Shown here one piece after another: positions 1 to 8,555 of a stretch of 64,000 bases of DNA (within the stretch, counting starts at the first letter, position 1; each line of letters begins with the position of its first letter). Below the pieces are notes generated by a model, which saw only the letters and a program-made list of their open reading frames with translations, searched no databases and had not been told where the DNA came from. Both the position numbers and the translations under genes were made by a program. The DNA is from Streptomyces sp. NBC_00258 (GTDB lineage: Bacteria; Actinomycetota; Actinomycetes; Streptomycetales; Streptomycetaceae): positions 10,416,001 to 10,480,000 of the forward strand of contig NZ_CP108081.1 of NCBI RefSeq assembly GCF_036182465.1, given 5' to 3'.

Positions 1-1
1 G

Positions 2-949
2 GTGGAACTCGACTACCCGAAGGAGCCCGCTGACGCCGAGCGCACCCGTCGCATCGCCCGCATGCGCGCCATGGCCGCTCTCACCGACCGGGCGCCCCGG
101 ATCATCGGCATCACCTCCATCGTGACGCTGCTCCTGGGAGCCCTGGCACTGGTGGGCGCGATGACCACCGACGAGACCCCCGGCGTGGCCGCGCACGGTA
201 CGTACGCCGTCGTTCAGGGAGCGGCGGAGGCCGCGCAGGCGCTCGGTTCCTGGCTGATCGGCGTCGGCTTCATACTGTTCGTCACCTGGGGACGCCGCGC
301 CTACAAGGACCCCTCCGCCCGGCGCACCATCGGCATCCTGTGGGACGTCGGCACGTTCTGGCCGCGCGCGGCGCACCCCTTCGCGCCCCCTTGCTATGCC
401 GAGCGCGCAGTGCCCGACCTGACCTGGCGCATGGCGACCTGGACCAGCGCCGCCGAGGGCCGGCGGCTCGTCCTCTCCGGCCACTCCCAGGGCAGCGTCC
501 TCGCGGCCGCCGCGGCCTGGCAGCTCAAGCCCTCGGTGCGCAAGCGGGTCGCGCTGCTGACGTACGGCTCACCCCTGGAGCGGCTCTACGGGCGCTGGTT
601 CCCGGCCCACTTCGGGCCCGACGCGCTCAGCGGGCTGCACCGCGAGGTCGACTGCTGGCGCAACCTGCACCGGGCCACCGACCCCATCGGCGGCCCCGTG
701 CGACTGCCCGGTGACTGCGGCCCCCAGGTCGACCGCGAGGCCCTGAAGGACCCGCTCGCGTACGGCCGCACCGAGGACCACCCGCTTCCCGCGCCGATCC
801 TCGGCCACTCCGACTACCAGGCGGACCCCGCCTTCGCCGAGGAGCGGAAGAAGCTGCTCGCACGGCTCAGGCCGGAGGTACCGGGGCCGAGGGAGGACAA
901 CGGCCCCGAGGAGCCGCAGGAATCCAGGCTGGAACCGACGCCCATGTGA
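2..949 (+). CDS. membrane protein with esterase/lipase-like serine motif (5' end cut by window)
   Basis: The frame is open to the left edge, so the real start lies upstream and the GTG at 2 may be an internal valine. Two hydrophobic segments lie near residues 31-55 and 78-100 of the visible part. After them comes a hydrolase-like section with a nucleophile-elbow pattern GHSQGS at about residues 159-164 (LVLSGHSQGS), and a possible acidic/His pair further on (GHSDYQ near the end). The C-terminal 40 residues are charged and Pro/Glu-rich. This suggests a membrane-tethered alpha/beta-hydrolase of unknown substrate. The 57-bp gap to the convergent gene shows no clear hairpin. Confidence 0.7.
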   Translation: MELDYPKEPADAERTRRIARMRAMAALTDRAPRIIGITSIVTLLLGALALVGAMTTDETPGVAAHGTYAVVQGAAEAAQALGSWLIGVGFILFVTWGRRAYKDPSARRTIGILWDVGTFWPRAAHPFAPPCYAERAVPDLTWRMATWTSAAEGRRLVLSGHSQGSVLAAAAAWQLKPSVRKRVALLTYGSPLERLYGRWFPAHFGPDALSGLHREVDCWRNLHRATDPIGGPVRLPGDCGPQVDREALKDPLAYGRTEDHPLPAPILGHSDYQADPAFAEERKKLLARLRPEVPGPREDNGPEEPQESRLEPTPM

Positions 950-1006
950 GGCGCGGCATCCATGTGAGGCTCGACGCCCGTGTGGGGCGGCCGATGCGGC
1001 AGGGCC

Positions 1007-3442
1007 TCAGGGGAGGTCCGGCAGGTCCTCCGCGTACAGGAGGGTGAGGTCGTCCTTGGTCGGTTCGGGGAGCTGGGCGACCCGCCCCGCGTGCCGCTCC
1101 ACCATCGCCTCGAACGTCTGCCGCGCCGTGCGGCCGTTGCCGAACGCGGGCCCCTTCGGGATCGCCGTGAAGTACTTGATCAGCGCCTCGCCCGCACCCG
1201 GCGCGATCCGGTACTCGTGCTCCTCGGCCTGCTGCTCCACGATCCGCAGCAACTCCTCGGCGTCGTAGTCGCCGAAGGTGATGGTCCGTGAGAAGCGGGA
1301 CGCCACACCGGGGTTGACGGTCAGGAATCGCTCCATCTCGGCCGTGTAGCCCGCGACGATCACCACCACCGCCTCGCGGTGGTCCTCCATCAGCTTCACG
1401 AGCGTGTCGATGGCCTCGCGGCCGAAGTCGCGCCCCGAGTCCTCCGGCGAGAGCGCGTACGCCTCGTCGATGAACAGCACACCGCCGCGCGCCCGGTCGA
1501 AGGCCTCCTGCGTACGGATGGCCGTGGAGCCGATGTGCTCGCCGACCAGGTCGACCCGGGACACCTCGACGAGATGCCCCTTCTCCAGGACCCCGAGCGA
1601 GGCCAGGATCTCGCCGTACAGCCGGCCGACCGTCGTCTTGCCGGTGCCGGGGGAGCCGGTGAAGACCAGATGGCGTCGAGCCGAGGCCGCCTTCAGACCC
1701 GCCTGCTGGCGGCGGCGGCCCACCTCGATCATGTCGGTGAGGGCCCGCACCTCGCGCTTGACGCTCTCCAGGCCCACCAGCGCGTCCAGTTCACCGAGCA
1801 CGGCCGTCGACGAGCGCGCGGGCTGCTCGGGCTCCTGGGGCGCGACGAGCGGCTCCTGCTCGGTGATGCGCTGCCCAGGGATCGCTCCCAGCAGACCGGG
1901 GGCCTGACTCGTGGTCTGTACGGCGGTCTCCTGCGCCGGAGCCCGCACCCCCGCGCTCTCGTCGCTCGTGCAGTCCTCGACCACGGGTCCCGTGCCGGAC
2001 GCCTGGTCGCCGCCGGCGTCCGCGAACTCGTAACCACCGCGCGCACACCGCTCCGTACGGCACTTCTTCAGCGTCGTACGGCAGCCGTCGAGCACATGGA
2101 AGCCGTAGCCGCCGCTGTCCGTGACGCGGCAGCCGTGGAAGCTGCCGCGGCCGCCCGCCGACACATAGAAGCCGGCCTCCGCGGGCGAGGTGACCGTGCA
2201 CCGCTCGATGGTGGGGTCGGCGCCCTTGGTGACGATCACGCCCGTCTGGGTGCCGTCCACGGTGCAGCCGTTCAGCGTGCCGCCGCTGCCGTGGTCGCGG
2301 AACCAGGCGCCCGTCGCGGCGTCCCGGATCCGGCAGTCGTCGAGCTGTGCGGTCGCGCCGTCGCTCACCGACACGGCCGTGTTGCGGACCTGCGAGATAT
2401 CACTGTCGACGACATCCGCGCGCGAGCCGCGGTCGAGGACGAACAGCGCGTCCGGCACGTCGTGCACCCGGCAGGAGTCGAGCACCACCGTCGCGCCGTC
2501 GCTGACCCACACCGCGGGGTAGTCGCCCGTACTGTCGTGGATCTCGCACTGGTTGGCGTCCACGCGCGTGCCCGGGTCCCAGACCGACAGGCCGTTGCGC
2601 CCGAACTGGCGCACGGTGGAACGGGTCATGGTGAGGACCGAGCGGGACCGCAGGTCGACAGCGTTCTCCGGGATGTCGTGGATGCGGCAGTCGGCGAGCG
2701 TCAGGACGGCGTCCGTGTCGAGCGTGATGCCGTCCGCGGTCGTACGGTGCACATCGCAGTCGGTGAGATGTGCCGTGGCCCGCGTGGTGACCTGTACGCC
2801 GCTGCCCCTGACCTCGTACACCTCGCAGCCGATGGCTTCGAGTGCGGACTGCTCGCCGGTCGCCGACAGGCCGGCGCCCGAGGTGTGGTGGATCCGGCAG
2901 CGCTCCAGACGCGGATGAGCGCCGCCGCGCACGGAGACGCCCGACTGACCGGCCGCCACGACCTCGCACTCCTCGAACACCCCGCCCCCGCCGTCCAGTA
3001 CGGCGATACCGACACCCGCGGGGTTGTCCACGGTGCAGCGCCGCACTGTGGGACGCGCGCCGCCGCGCACCTCGATGCCGGCCGCGGACCGGGTGACGAT
3101 CCGGATGTCCATCAGCTCAGGTGTGCCCTCCTCGACGAGCAGGGCGGGCGCGGCCGAGTCCTGTCCTTCGACGAGCAGGTCCTGGACCACGGCGGAGGCG
3201 CGCACGGTGAGCGGTACCCCGTCGACGGGCGCGATGCGCACGGAACCGGGTGAGCCCTCGGGGCCGCGCAGCGTGACCGCCCGCTGGACGACGAGGTTCT
3301 CCCGGTAGGTTCCGGCGGCGACGGTGAGGACGTCGCCGTCGGCCGCGGCCTCCAGGGCGGCGGCGAGCGATGCGTACTCACCCGTGCGGCGCCGCCACCG
3401 CGACGTACCGGTGTGCGTCACCTGGACCGTGCCCTGTGCCAT
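1007..3442 (-). CDS. right-handed beta-helix / CbxX-CfxQ-type AAA ATPase fusion protein
   Basis: An 811-residue two-part protein. Residues about 25-480 are a long series of parallel beta-helix (PbH1-type) repeats with recurring patterns such as ERCRIHHTSGAG and DCRIHD. An Ala/Gln/Glu-rich linker follows, then an AAA+ module: Walker A GSPGTGKTT at 596-604, Walker B VLFIDEAY at 655-662 and an arginine-finger-like SRFSR at 715-719. The ATPase resembles the CbbX/SpoVK/EccA group. There is no signal peptide, so it is cytosolic. I chose the ATG at 3442, which has a purine-rich GAGGTGGGGG upstream, over a GTG at 3499. No partner gene is adjacent. The beta-helix may act as a scaffold or carbohydrate-binding arm remodelled by the ATPase; that is inference. 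Confidence 0.9.
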   Translation of the reverse strand: MAQGTVQVTHTGTSRWRRRTGEYASLAAALEAAADGDVLTVAAGTYRENLVVQRAVTLRGPEGSPGSVRIAPVDGVPLTVRASAVVQDLLVEGQDSAAPALLVEEGTPELMDIRIVTRSAAGIEVRGGARPTVRRCTVDNPAGVGIAVLDGGGGVFEECEVVAAGQSGVSVRGGAHPRLERCRIHHTSGAGLSATGEQSALEAIGCEVYEVRGSGVQVTTRATAHLTDCDVHRTTADGITLDTDAVLTLADCRIHDIPENAVDLRSRSVLTMTRSTVRQFGRNGLSVWDPGTRVDANQCEIHDSTGDYPAVWVSDGATVVLDSCRVHDVPDALFVLDRGSRADVVDSDISQVRNTAVSVSDGATAQLDDCRIRDAATGAWFRDHGSGGTLNGCTVDGTQTGVIVTKGADPTIERCTVTSPAEAGFYVSAGGRGSFHGCRVTDSGGYGFHVLDGCRTTLKKCRTERCARGGYEFADAGGDQASGTGPVVEDCTSDESAGVRAPAQETAVQTTSQAPGLLGAIPGQRITEQEPLVAPQEPEQPARSSTAVLGELDALVGLESVKREVRALTDMIEVGRRRQQAGLKAASARRHLVFTGSPGTGKTTVGRLYGEILASLGVLEKGHLVEVSRVDLVGEHIGSTAIRTQEAFDRARGGVLFIDEAYALSPEDSGRDFGREAIDTLVKLMEDHREAVVVIVAGYTAEMERFLTVNPGVASRFSRTITFGDYDAEELLRIVEQQAEEHEYRIAPGAGEALIKYFTAIPKGPAFGNGRTARQTFEAMVERHAGRVAQLPEPTKDDLTLLYAEDLPDLP

Positions 3443-3619
3443 GGCGCTGCTGTGCCCCCACCTCGTCGTACGCGGGTCCTGAGAGGCTCTTCCCGACACC
3501 CGGCCGCGTCAACTCCGCGCACGGGGAACAGAAACAGCCTCTCACGACGGTGCCGAACATCTCGGCCGGTCCACCGTAGCGTGCGCGGGGCCGGCCGGTT
3601 GACCGGAGCGGTGAGGCCG

Positions 3620-4225
3620 TCAGCTGCCCGTGCCCGTCCTGCCCCAGTCCGGGCCTGCCTGCGACCATGCCTGGTCGAGGCGGTCGTACCTGCGCCGCAC
3701 CATGCGCCACACCACCAGCCGCCGGGAACCCTCGACGAGTCCCGCGCAGGCGACGGCCGTACCGAACCCGGCCAGGACCGCATGCGTCGCCGCCGTCGCC
3801 GTGTCCAGCGGTCGGCCGACTATTCGGCCGTGCAGGTCCGTCCAGACCGTGAAGTGGTCGCCGCGCTGGGGGGAGTTCAGGGCCGCCATGACCGTGTCGC
3901 GTCGCGCGGTGCCGTCGGGGGCCTTCCAGTCGGCGATGACACGAGTGTGCGAGTCACGCCCCGAGGAGGTCTCGGGATCGGGGTCCAGCGGCGTACGGTC
4001 CGCCTTCTTGATGACAGTCGCCGTCACCGGATGGCGGTCCAGCCGCTGCTCGCGTACGGACTGCTGCAGGGCGTCCTGGGCGAGCCCGCCGATCAGGACA
4101 CCGACCAGAGGTGCCGCCACGAGGATCAGCAGCAGCGCCCCCAGCGCAAGCCACGCCTCGGCGAGATCCGTCGTACGCCGCAGCGGGTTGTGCCGCCAGC
4201 GCCAGAGTCCCCTGATGGCCCGCAA
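3620..4225 (-). CDS. Rv1733c-like two-TM membrane protein
   Basis: A 201-residue protein with a basic N-terminus (WRWRHNPLRRTTD), a transmembrane segment at about 24-48, an extracytoplasmic domain of about 90 residues with the pattern TATVIKKADRT and a W-containing segment (ADWKAPDGT), then a second transmembrane segment near 145-168 and a basic tail. This layout matches the Rv1733c family of actinobacterial membrane proteins, whose biochemical role is unknown. The start is a TTG at 4225 preceded by AAGGGGGTCGGG, a strong ribosome binding site for a weak start codon. Confidence 0.85.
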   Translation of the reverse strand: MRAIRGLWRWRHNPLRRTTDLAEAWLALGALLLILVAAPLVGVLIGGLAQDALQQSVREQRLDRHPVTATVIKKADRTPLDPDPETSSGRDSHTRVIADWKAPDGTARRDTVMAALNSPQRGDHFTVWTDLHGRIVGRPLDTATAATHAVLAGFGTAVACAGLVEGSRRLVVWRMVRRRYDRLDQAWSQAGPDWGRTGTGS

Positions 4226-4386
4226 CGTCCCGACCCCCTTCCGCGTCCGTGATAACCCCCACCGGAGTCGTTCACGCGCGGTGCCGGCGAAGAGAGAGCG
4301 AAGTCACCCCTCGCACCCGGCCTCTCATGAACTTCTCACACAGGCTCAACGGGCATGCCGGGCGTCGGTGTTCCCACGGCGAGGGC

Positions 4387-5211
4387 CTATTCGAGGAGCC
4401 TGACCGGATCGCCCACGCGGACCGAACCTGGGGACTCCGGCACGAGATTCTGCCCGAAGACCAGCTTGTCGCCGAATCGGCGGTGGCGGGCGAGGGTGCG
4501 CAGCGGCTCCCTGCCGCGCTCGGCGGTGTTCTGGTCGGTGGTGGTCACGACGCAGCGCCCGCACATCTTCGCGACCCGGAAGGTGACCTCGCCGATGGTG
4601 ATCCGGGACCAGTCGTCCTCGGCCCAGGGGGCGGTGCCCTCGACCACCACGTTCGGCCGGAAGCGGTTCATGGGCAGCGGGCCCTCGCCGGGCCGGTCGC
4701 CCTGCGCGATCAGCGCGTTGAGGGCGTCGAGCGAGCCGAGCGTGGTGAGCAGCAGGGGATAGCCGTCGGCGAAGCTGACGGTCTCGCCGGGCCGGGCGAA
4801 CGCCGGGTCGAGGGGCCTGCGGACGGCAGGGTCGTCCAGGTGTACGAGACGCACGCCGATGCCGAGATAGTCGCTGAACCAGGCGTGCGCCGAGGCGTCG
4901 GCGGCGACACCCTCCACCTTGTCGTTCCAGATCTCCACCGTCGTCGTCCCGGTCGGCTCGGGCACGCGGACGGCGAGCGGCTCACGGCCGGGCGCGGACA
5001 GCAAAATACCGCCGTCGGGCCCTTGCTCGACGGCGGACAACGCCATGCGCGGCTGTGGACGTTGGGTGACGACCTTGTCGTTCTCGTCGATCAGCACCCA
5101 GCGTCGGTCACCCGCCAGACCCCACGGCTCCACGACGGCCTCGCGCAGGGCATGCCCCCCGGCCGCCTTCAGCGGATAGACGTGGATCGAGTGCAGCACC
5201 GACTTCGACAT
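4387..5211 (-). CDS. MOSC domain protein (YcbX-like, molybdenum-cofactor sulfurase C-terminal type)
   Basis: A 274-residue cytosolic protein with a MOSC N-terminal beta-barrel (SIHVYPLKAAGG, LAGDRRWVLID) followed by a MOSC domain. The conserved cysteine lies in the MCGRCVVTTTDQ motif near residue 215 and the domain ends with FGQNLVPESPGSVRVGDPVRLL. Family members bind molybdenum cofactor; YcbX and mARC relatives reduce N-hydroxylated compounds. No Moco synthesis gene is adjacent. A CACGAT hexamer 6 nt before the ATG resembles the leaderless -10 pattern seen elsewhere in the window, but its first base does not match. Confidence 0.9.
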   Translation of the reverse strand: MSKSVLHSIHVYPLKAAGGHALREAVVEPWGLAGDRRWVLIDENDKVVTQRPQPRMALSAVEQGPDGGILLSAPGREPLAVRVPEPTGTTTVEIWNDKVEGVAADASAHAWFSDYLGIGVRLVHLDDPAVRRPLDPAFARPGETVSFADGYPLLLTTLGSLDALNALIAQGDRPGEGPLPMNRFRPNVVVEGTAPWAEDDWSRITIGEVTFRVAKMCGRCVVTTTDQNTAERGREPLRTLARHRRFGDKLVFGQNLVPESPGSVRVGDPVRLLE

Positions 5212-5256
5212 GAGGTCATCGTGCCAGCGGACACGGACGACCTCGGCCGATTTTCC

Positions 5257-5691
5257 TCAGTAACCGCGGTACTGCTGGTTGTTGTAGGGCTCCTGGTACG
5301 GGGCCGGGGCGGGACGCGGGGCGGCGGGGCGCATCGCCTCGTAGCCCGTACCGCCGGCCATCGGACGCTGCGGCTGGGGAGCCTGCGGGCCCGGGTAGGC
5401 GCGCGGCGCACCGGCCTGCTGAGGGATGTACGGCGCGGCCTGTTGCAGCGGCGAGGGCTGTTGGGCCTGCGGGTAGGCGTACGAAGGAGCCTGCTGGGAG
5501 GGCGCGGCAGGCAGTGCGGGCAGTGCTGACGGCAGCGCGGGCAGGTGACTGCCCGTGTCATAGGCCGCGGGGACCCGGATCGGGGCGATCTGCGGGGTTC
5601 CCCGCTCGGCCACGAGAGAGTCGTAGATCGGAGTGTCCGGGAAGGAGGCGGAGTAGTAACCGCCGCCATAGGTGGAGCGGGGGGAGGTCAT
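5257..5691 (-). CDS. Pro/Gln/Ala-rich small protein (DUF6643-like)
   Basis: A 144-residue protein: a fairly ordered N-terminus (TYGGGYYSASFPDTPIYDSL, RGTPQIAPIRVP) and a low-complexity C-terminal two thirds rich in Pro, Gln, Ala and Tyr (AYPGPQAPQPQRP), ending in NNQQYRGY. No signal peptide or membrane segment. I recall this N-terminus as typical of a conserved Streptomyces family (DUF6643, from memory) of unknown function. The frame continues upstream to 5982, but the ATG at 5691 is preferred because the upstream residues lack the family pattern. There is no Shine-Dalgarno; a TAACTT hexamer sits 7 nt upstream, so the transcript may be leaderless. Confidence 0.75.
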   Translation of the reverse strand: MTSPRSTYGGGYYSASFPDTPIYDSLVAERGTPQIAPIRVPAAYDTGSHLPALPSALPALPAAPSQQAPSYAYPQAQQPSPLQQAAPYIPQQAGAPRAYPGPQAPQPQRPMAGGTGYEAMRPAAPRPAPAPYQEPYNNQQYRGY

Positions 5692-5997
5692 GGCACATAA
5701 GTTAAGCCCACGATGTGCTGGTTGGGGAGACCGATAAGAGGGTTGTTTTCCGTGTCGGCAGTGACGTGGGATCGTCAATGCGAGCGAACTTGGTGAAAAG
5801 GGGCGGCGTCCGGTGCTCGGTTCATGTAAAAGCCGAGTTCCGGGTGGGTTACTCGTGGGTTGGCGGTTGATCTCCCGCACCGGGTGATGGGCGTTCGCCG
5901 CTCGGGGGATTAGGTTGGCGCAGAACGGCTCAACGAACCGAATGAACTGAACATGACGAGGCGCTGTCGTGCGCGGAGACACCCGATGGGGGCGGAC
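5692..5997. other. divergent intergenic region between the Pro/Gln-rich protein and TerD gene
   Basis: About 306 bp of lower GC than its flanks. It holds the candidate leaderless promoter of the minus-strand gene, a weak stem (CTCGG/CCGAG) near 5817-5838, and a TAGGTT hexamer near 5911 that could be a -10 for the TerD gene. No open frame here looks coding. Confidence 0.4.
5699..5704 (-). promoter_or_regulatory. candidate leaderless -10 (TAACTT)
   Basis: Minus-strand TAACTT lies 7 nt before the ATG at 5691 and there is no Shine-Dalgarno between them. It fits TANNNT with transcription starting at the start codon. No convincing -35 is visible. Confidence 0.45.
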
Positions 5998-7287
5998 ATG
6001 TCAATGCCTAAGGGATCGAACGTTCCGGTGCCGACGACCGGACTGCGTGTCGAGCTGGGCTGGCGGGCCGGACCGGGGGTACCCGACGCCGACGCCTCGG
6101 CCCTGTTGCTGGCTTCCGGGAAGGTCCGCTCCGACGGGGACTTCGTCTTCTACAACCAGGCGAACCACTCCTCCGGCGCGGTGCGGCACGAGGGCAAGCG
6201 GAAGGTCGACGGCCAGTTCAACGACACGCTGATCGTCGACCTCGCGCGCGTGGAACCCGGGATCGAGACGGTGGTGCTCGCCGCGTCCACGGACGGCGGC
6301 ACGTTCGGGCAGGTGCCCGGGCTCTACATCCGGGTTCTCGACGCACAGCAGGGCACGGAGGTCGCGCGCTTCGACAGCGAGGGCGCGAGTGTCGAGACGG
6401 CCTTCGTACTCGGGGAGTTCTACCGGCGCCAGGGCGCCTGGAAGTTCCGCGCCGTGGGACAGGGCTACAGCAGCGGTCTCGCAGGACTGGCCACCGACTT
6501 CGGGATCTCGGTGGACGAACCGCAGCAGGCGGCCCCGGCCCCGGTGGCCCCGCCGTCCGCCCCCATGGCCCCTCCGGTCACCGTCCCGCCGGTAACGGCC
6601 GCGCCGGTGACACCGCCGCCCGCACCGCCCGCCCCGCCCACGGCCCCGGTACGCCTGACCAAGGTCACGCTCACCAAGGAGGCCCCGTCCGTCTCGCTGA
6701 CCAAGCAGGGCGGCACCTCCGGTGTGATGCGAGTGAACCTCAACTGGCAGGTGCGCAAGCAGTTCTCGGGATGGCAGGCCAAGCTGGGCCGGGCCGTCGC
6801 CATGCACGCGGACCTCGACCTCGACCTGTGCGCCCTGTACGAGCTCTCCGACGGAAGCAAGGGAGTCGTCCAGGCCCTGGGCAACGCCTTCGGAGCCCTG
6901 CATCAGCCGCCGTTCATCCATCTCGACGGCGACGACCGCACCGGGGCGTCGACGAGCGGCGAGAACCTCAGCATCAACCTCGACCACACACGGAACTTCC
7001 GCCGCGTCCTCATCTTCGTGACCATCTACGCGGGGGCGCGTTCCTTCGCCGACCTGGACGCGACGGTGACCCTGCAGCCGCTCAACGGAGCGCCCGTCGA
7101 CTTCTCGCTCGGCGAGTGCACGGTCCCCTCGACGGTGTGCGCGCTCGCTCTCATCACCAACACCGGCAGCGACCTCGTCGTCCAGCGCGAGGCCCGCTTC
7201 CTCGTCCCCGACCGCGGCGTGAGCCCGCAGCGCACCGTCGACTACGCGTACGGGTGGGGCATGAACTGGACGCCCGGCAGGAAGTGA
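5998..7287 (+). CDS. TerD-family protein with two TerD-like domains
   Basis: A 429-residue cytosolic protein. Residues about 1-180 form a canonical TerD domain (MPKGSNVPVP, ELGWRAG, DFVFYNQ, LGEFYRRQGAWKFRAVGQGY). A Pro/Ala/Val linker follows (about 182-222). The second half (about 224-427) begins VTLTKEAPSVSLTKQGG, resembles a diverged TerD/TerX domain and contains the acidic DLDLDLCALYE, a likely Ca2+-binding patch. TerD proteins are Ca2+-binding stress proteins linked to tellurite resistance, and in Streptomyces to development. The start is ATG 5998 (ATG 6004 possible). No other ter genes are adjacent, so this is a solitary paralogue. Confidence 0.9.
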   Translation: MSMPKGSNVPVPTTGLRVELGWRAGPGVPDADASALLLASGKVRSDGDFVFYNQANHSSGAVRHEGKRKVDGQFNDTLIVDLARVEPGIETVVLAASTDGGTFGQVPGLYIRVLDAQQGTEVARFDSEGASVETAFVLGEFYRRQGAWKFRAVGQGYSSGLAGLATDFGISVDEPQQAAPAPVAPPSAPMAPPVTVPPVTAAPVTPPPAPPAPPTAPVRLTKVTLTKEAPSVSLTKQGGTSGVMRVNLNWQVRKQFSGWQAKLGRAVAMHADLDLDLCALYELSDGSKGVVQALGNAFGALHQPPFIHLDGDDRTGASTSGENLSINLDHTRNFRRVLIFVTIYAGARSFADLDATVTLQPLNGAPVDFSLGECTVPSTVCALALITNTGSDLVVQREARFLVPDRGVSPQRTVDYAYGWGMNWTPGRK

Positions 7288-7321
7288 CCGACAGGAGCCG
7301 TCCGGTCCCGCGCGCGACCGC

Positions 7322-8497
7322 TCAGTGCTGCTCGGGCGCCGCGTCGGGACGGGTGTAGGTGCGGCCCTTCCAGGCCGCACCCCGCCCCCTGTAGTGCTGC
7401 ACCGTGGAATCCACCGTCATGAGGAGGTACAGGAACGCGGTGACGGGGAGCGACGGGGCGAGCCAGAGCGGCTGGCGGTAGTACCGGAGCATCGGCAGGT
7501 ACGTCAGGGTCATCAGCAGCCACGCGAGCCCACCGGCCACCACCGCCCCGGCGTTGCCGAGCGCGAGGCCCACGAACAGCGCCACGGGCGGCACCAGGTA
7601 CACGACGGCGAGACCGGCCACCGTCCCGGCCAGCACCAGCGGGTTGTGCCGCAGTTGGGCGTACGCGCTGCGCGAGACCATCCGCCACAGATCGTGCAGG
7701 CGCGGGTAGGGGCGCACGCTGTCGACGTGTTCCGCGAGCCCCAGCCAGATGTGCCCTCCGGAGCCCTTCACCGCCCTCGCCACCGCGACGTCGTCGATCA
7801 CGGCGTGCCGGACTGCGTCCGGAATCCGCGCCCGCTCGGCGGCCTCGGTACGCAGCAGGACACAGCCGCCCGCAGCGGCCGCGGTCCGCGACCCCTTCAC
7901 AGCGATCCACCGGAACGGATACAGCTGCGCGAAGAAGTACACGAACGCGGGTACCACCAGCCGCTCCCAGACGCTCTCCACCCGCAGCCGGGCCATCTGG
8001 GACACGAGATCGAAGTCCCCGGTGCGGGCCGCGGCCACCAACTTCCGCAGGCTGTCCGGCGCGTGCGCGATGTCGGCGTCCGTCAGCAGCAGATATTCGG
8101 GTGCACGCGCGCGAGCCAGGCCGATGCCGTGGCGTACGGCCCAGAGCTTGCCGGTCCAGCCCGAGGGCGGCTCCCCGGGCGAGGAGAGGGTGAGCGGCAG
8201 CCCGCCGTGCAGCCGCGCCAGTTCACGGGCCAGTTCCCCGGTGCCGTCCGAACTGCCGTCGTCCACGAGGAAGATCTCGGCCCGCCCCGGATAGTCCTGC
8301 GCGAGAAGCGAGGGCAGGCTGTCGGGCAGCACGGCGGCCTCGTCCCGCGCCGGTACGACGACGCACACGGACGGCCAGTCGTCCGGCTCCCGGCGCGGCG
8401 GCAACCGCATGTCCGTACGCCAGAAGAAGCCCTGGCCCAGGAGCAGCCACAGCCAGGCGGCGAGTGATCCGACGGCGGTCCACACAAGGGCGCTCAC
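7322..8497 (-). CDS. membrane family 2 glycosyltransferase (HpnB-like)
   Basis: A 391-residue protein: an N-terminal hydrophobic anchor (about 5-27), a GT-A domain with VVVPARDEAAVLPDSL and the nucleotide-sugar site LLLTDADIAHAPDSL, and three or four C-terminal transmembrane helices starting near residue 285. The segment SRSAYAQLRHNPLVLAG and the overall plan resemble HpnB, the glycosyltransferase associated with hopanoid clusters. No hopanoid genes are in view, so the acceptor is unknown. GTG start; its upstream sequence overlaps the divergent racemase promoter (58 bp between the two start codons). Confidence 0.85.
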   Translation of the reverse strand: MSALVWTAVGSLAAWLWLLLGQGFFWRTDMRLPPRREPDDWPSVCVVVPARDEAAVLPDSLPSLLAQDYPGRAEIFLVDDGSSDGTGELARELARLHGGLPLTLSSPGEPPSGWTGKLWAVRHGIGLARARAPEYLLLTDADIAHAPDSLRKLVAAARTGDFDLVSQMARLRVESVWERLVVPAFVYFFAQLYPFRWIAVKGSRTAAAAGGCVLLRTEAAERARIPDAVRHAVIDDVAVARAVKGSGGHIWLGLAEHVDSVRPYPRLHDLWRMVSRSAYAQLRHNPLVLAGTVAGLAVVYLVPPVALFVGLALGNAGAVVAGGLAWLLMTLTYLPMLRYYRQPLWLAPSLPVTAFLYLLMTVDSTVQHYRGRGAAWKGRTYTRPDAAPEQH

Positions 8498-8543
8498 CCG
8501 TCGCAGTCTGCCCCACCCCGGCGGCCCGTCGAGGCGGATCGTC

Positions 8544-8549
8544 TATGGT
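8544..8549 (+). promoter_or_regulatory. candidate leaderless -10 (TATGGT)
   Basis: TATGGT followed by GACCGG and then the GTG at 8556. There is no Shine-Dalgarno between them, so transcription probably begins at the start codon. Confidence 0.5.
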
Positions 8550-8555
8550 GACCGG

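Noticed and set aside
1379..3253. 624-codon plus-strand open frame opposite the beta-helix/AAA gene
   Set aside because: Composition typical of an antisense shadow; the minus strand carries intact Walker motifs.
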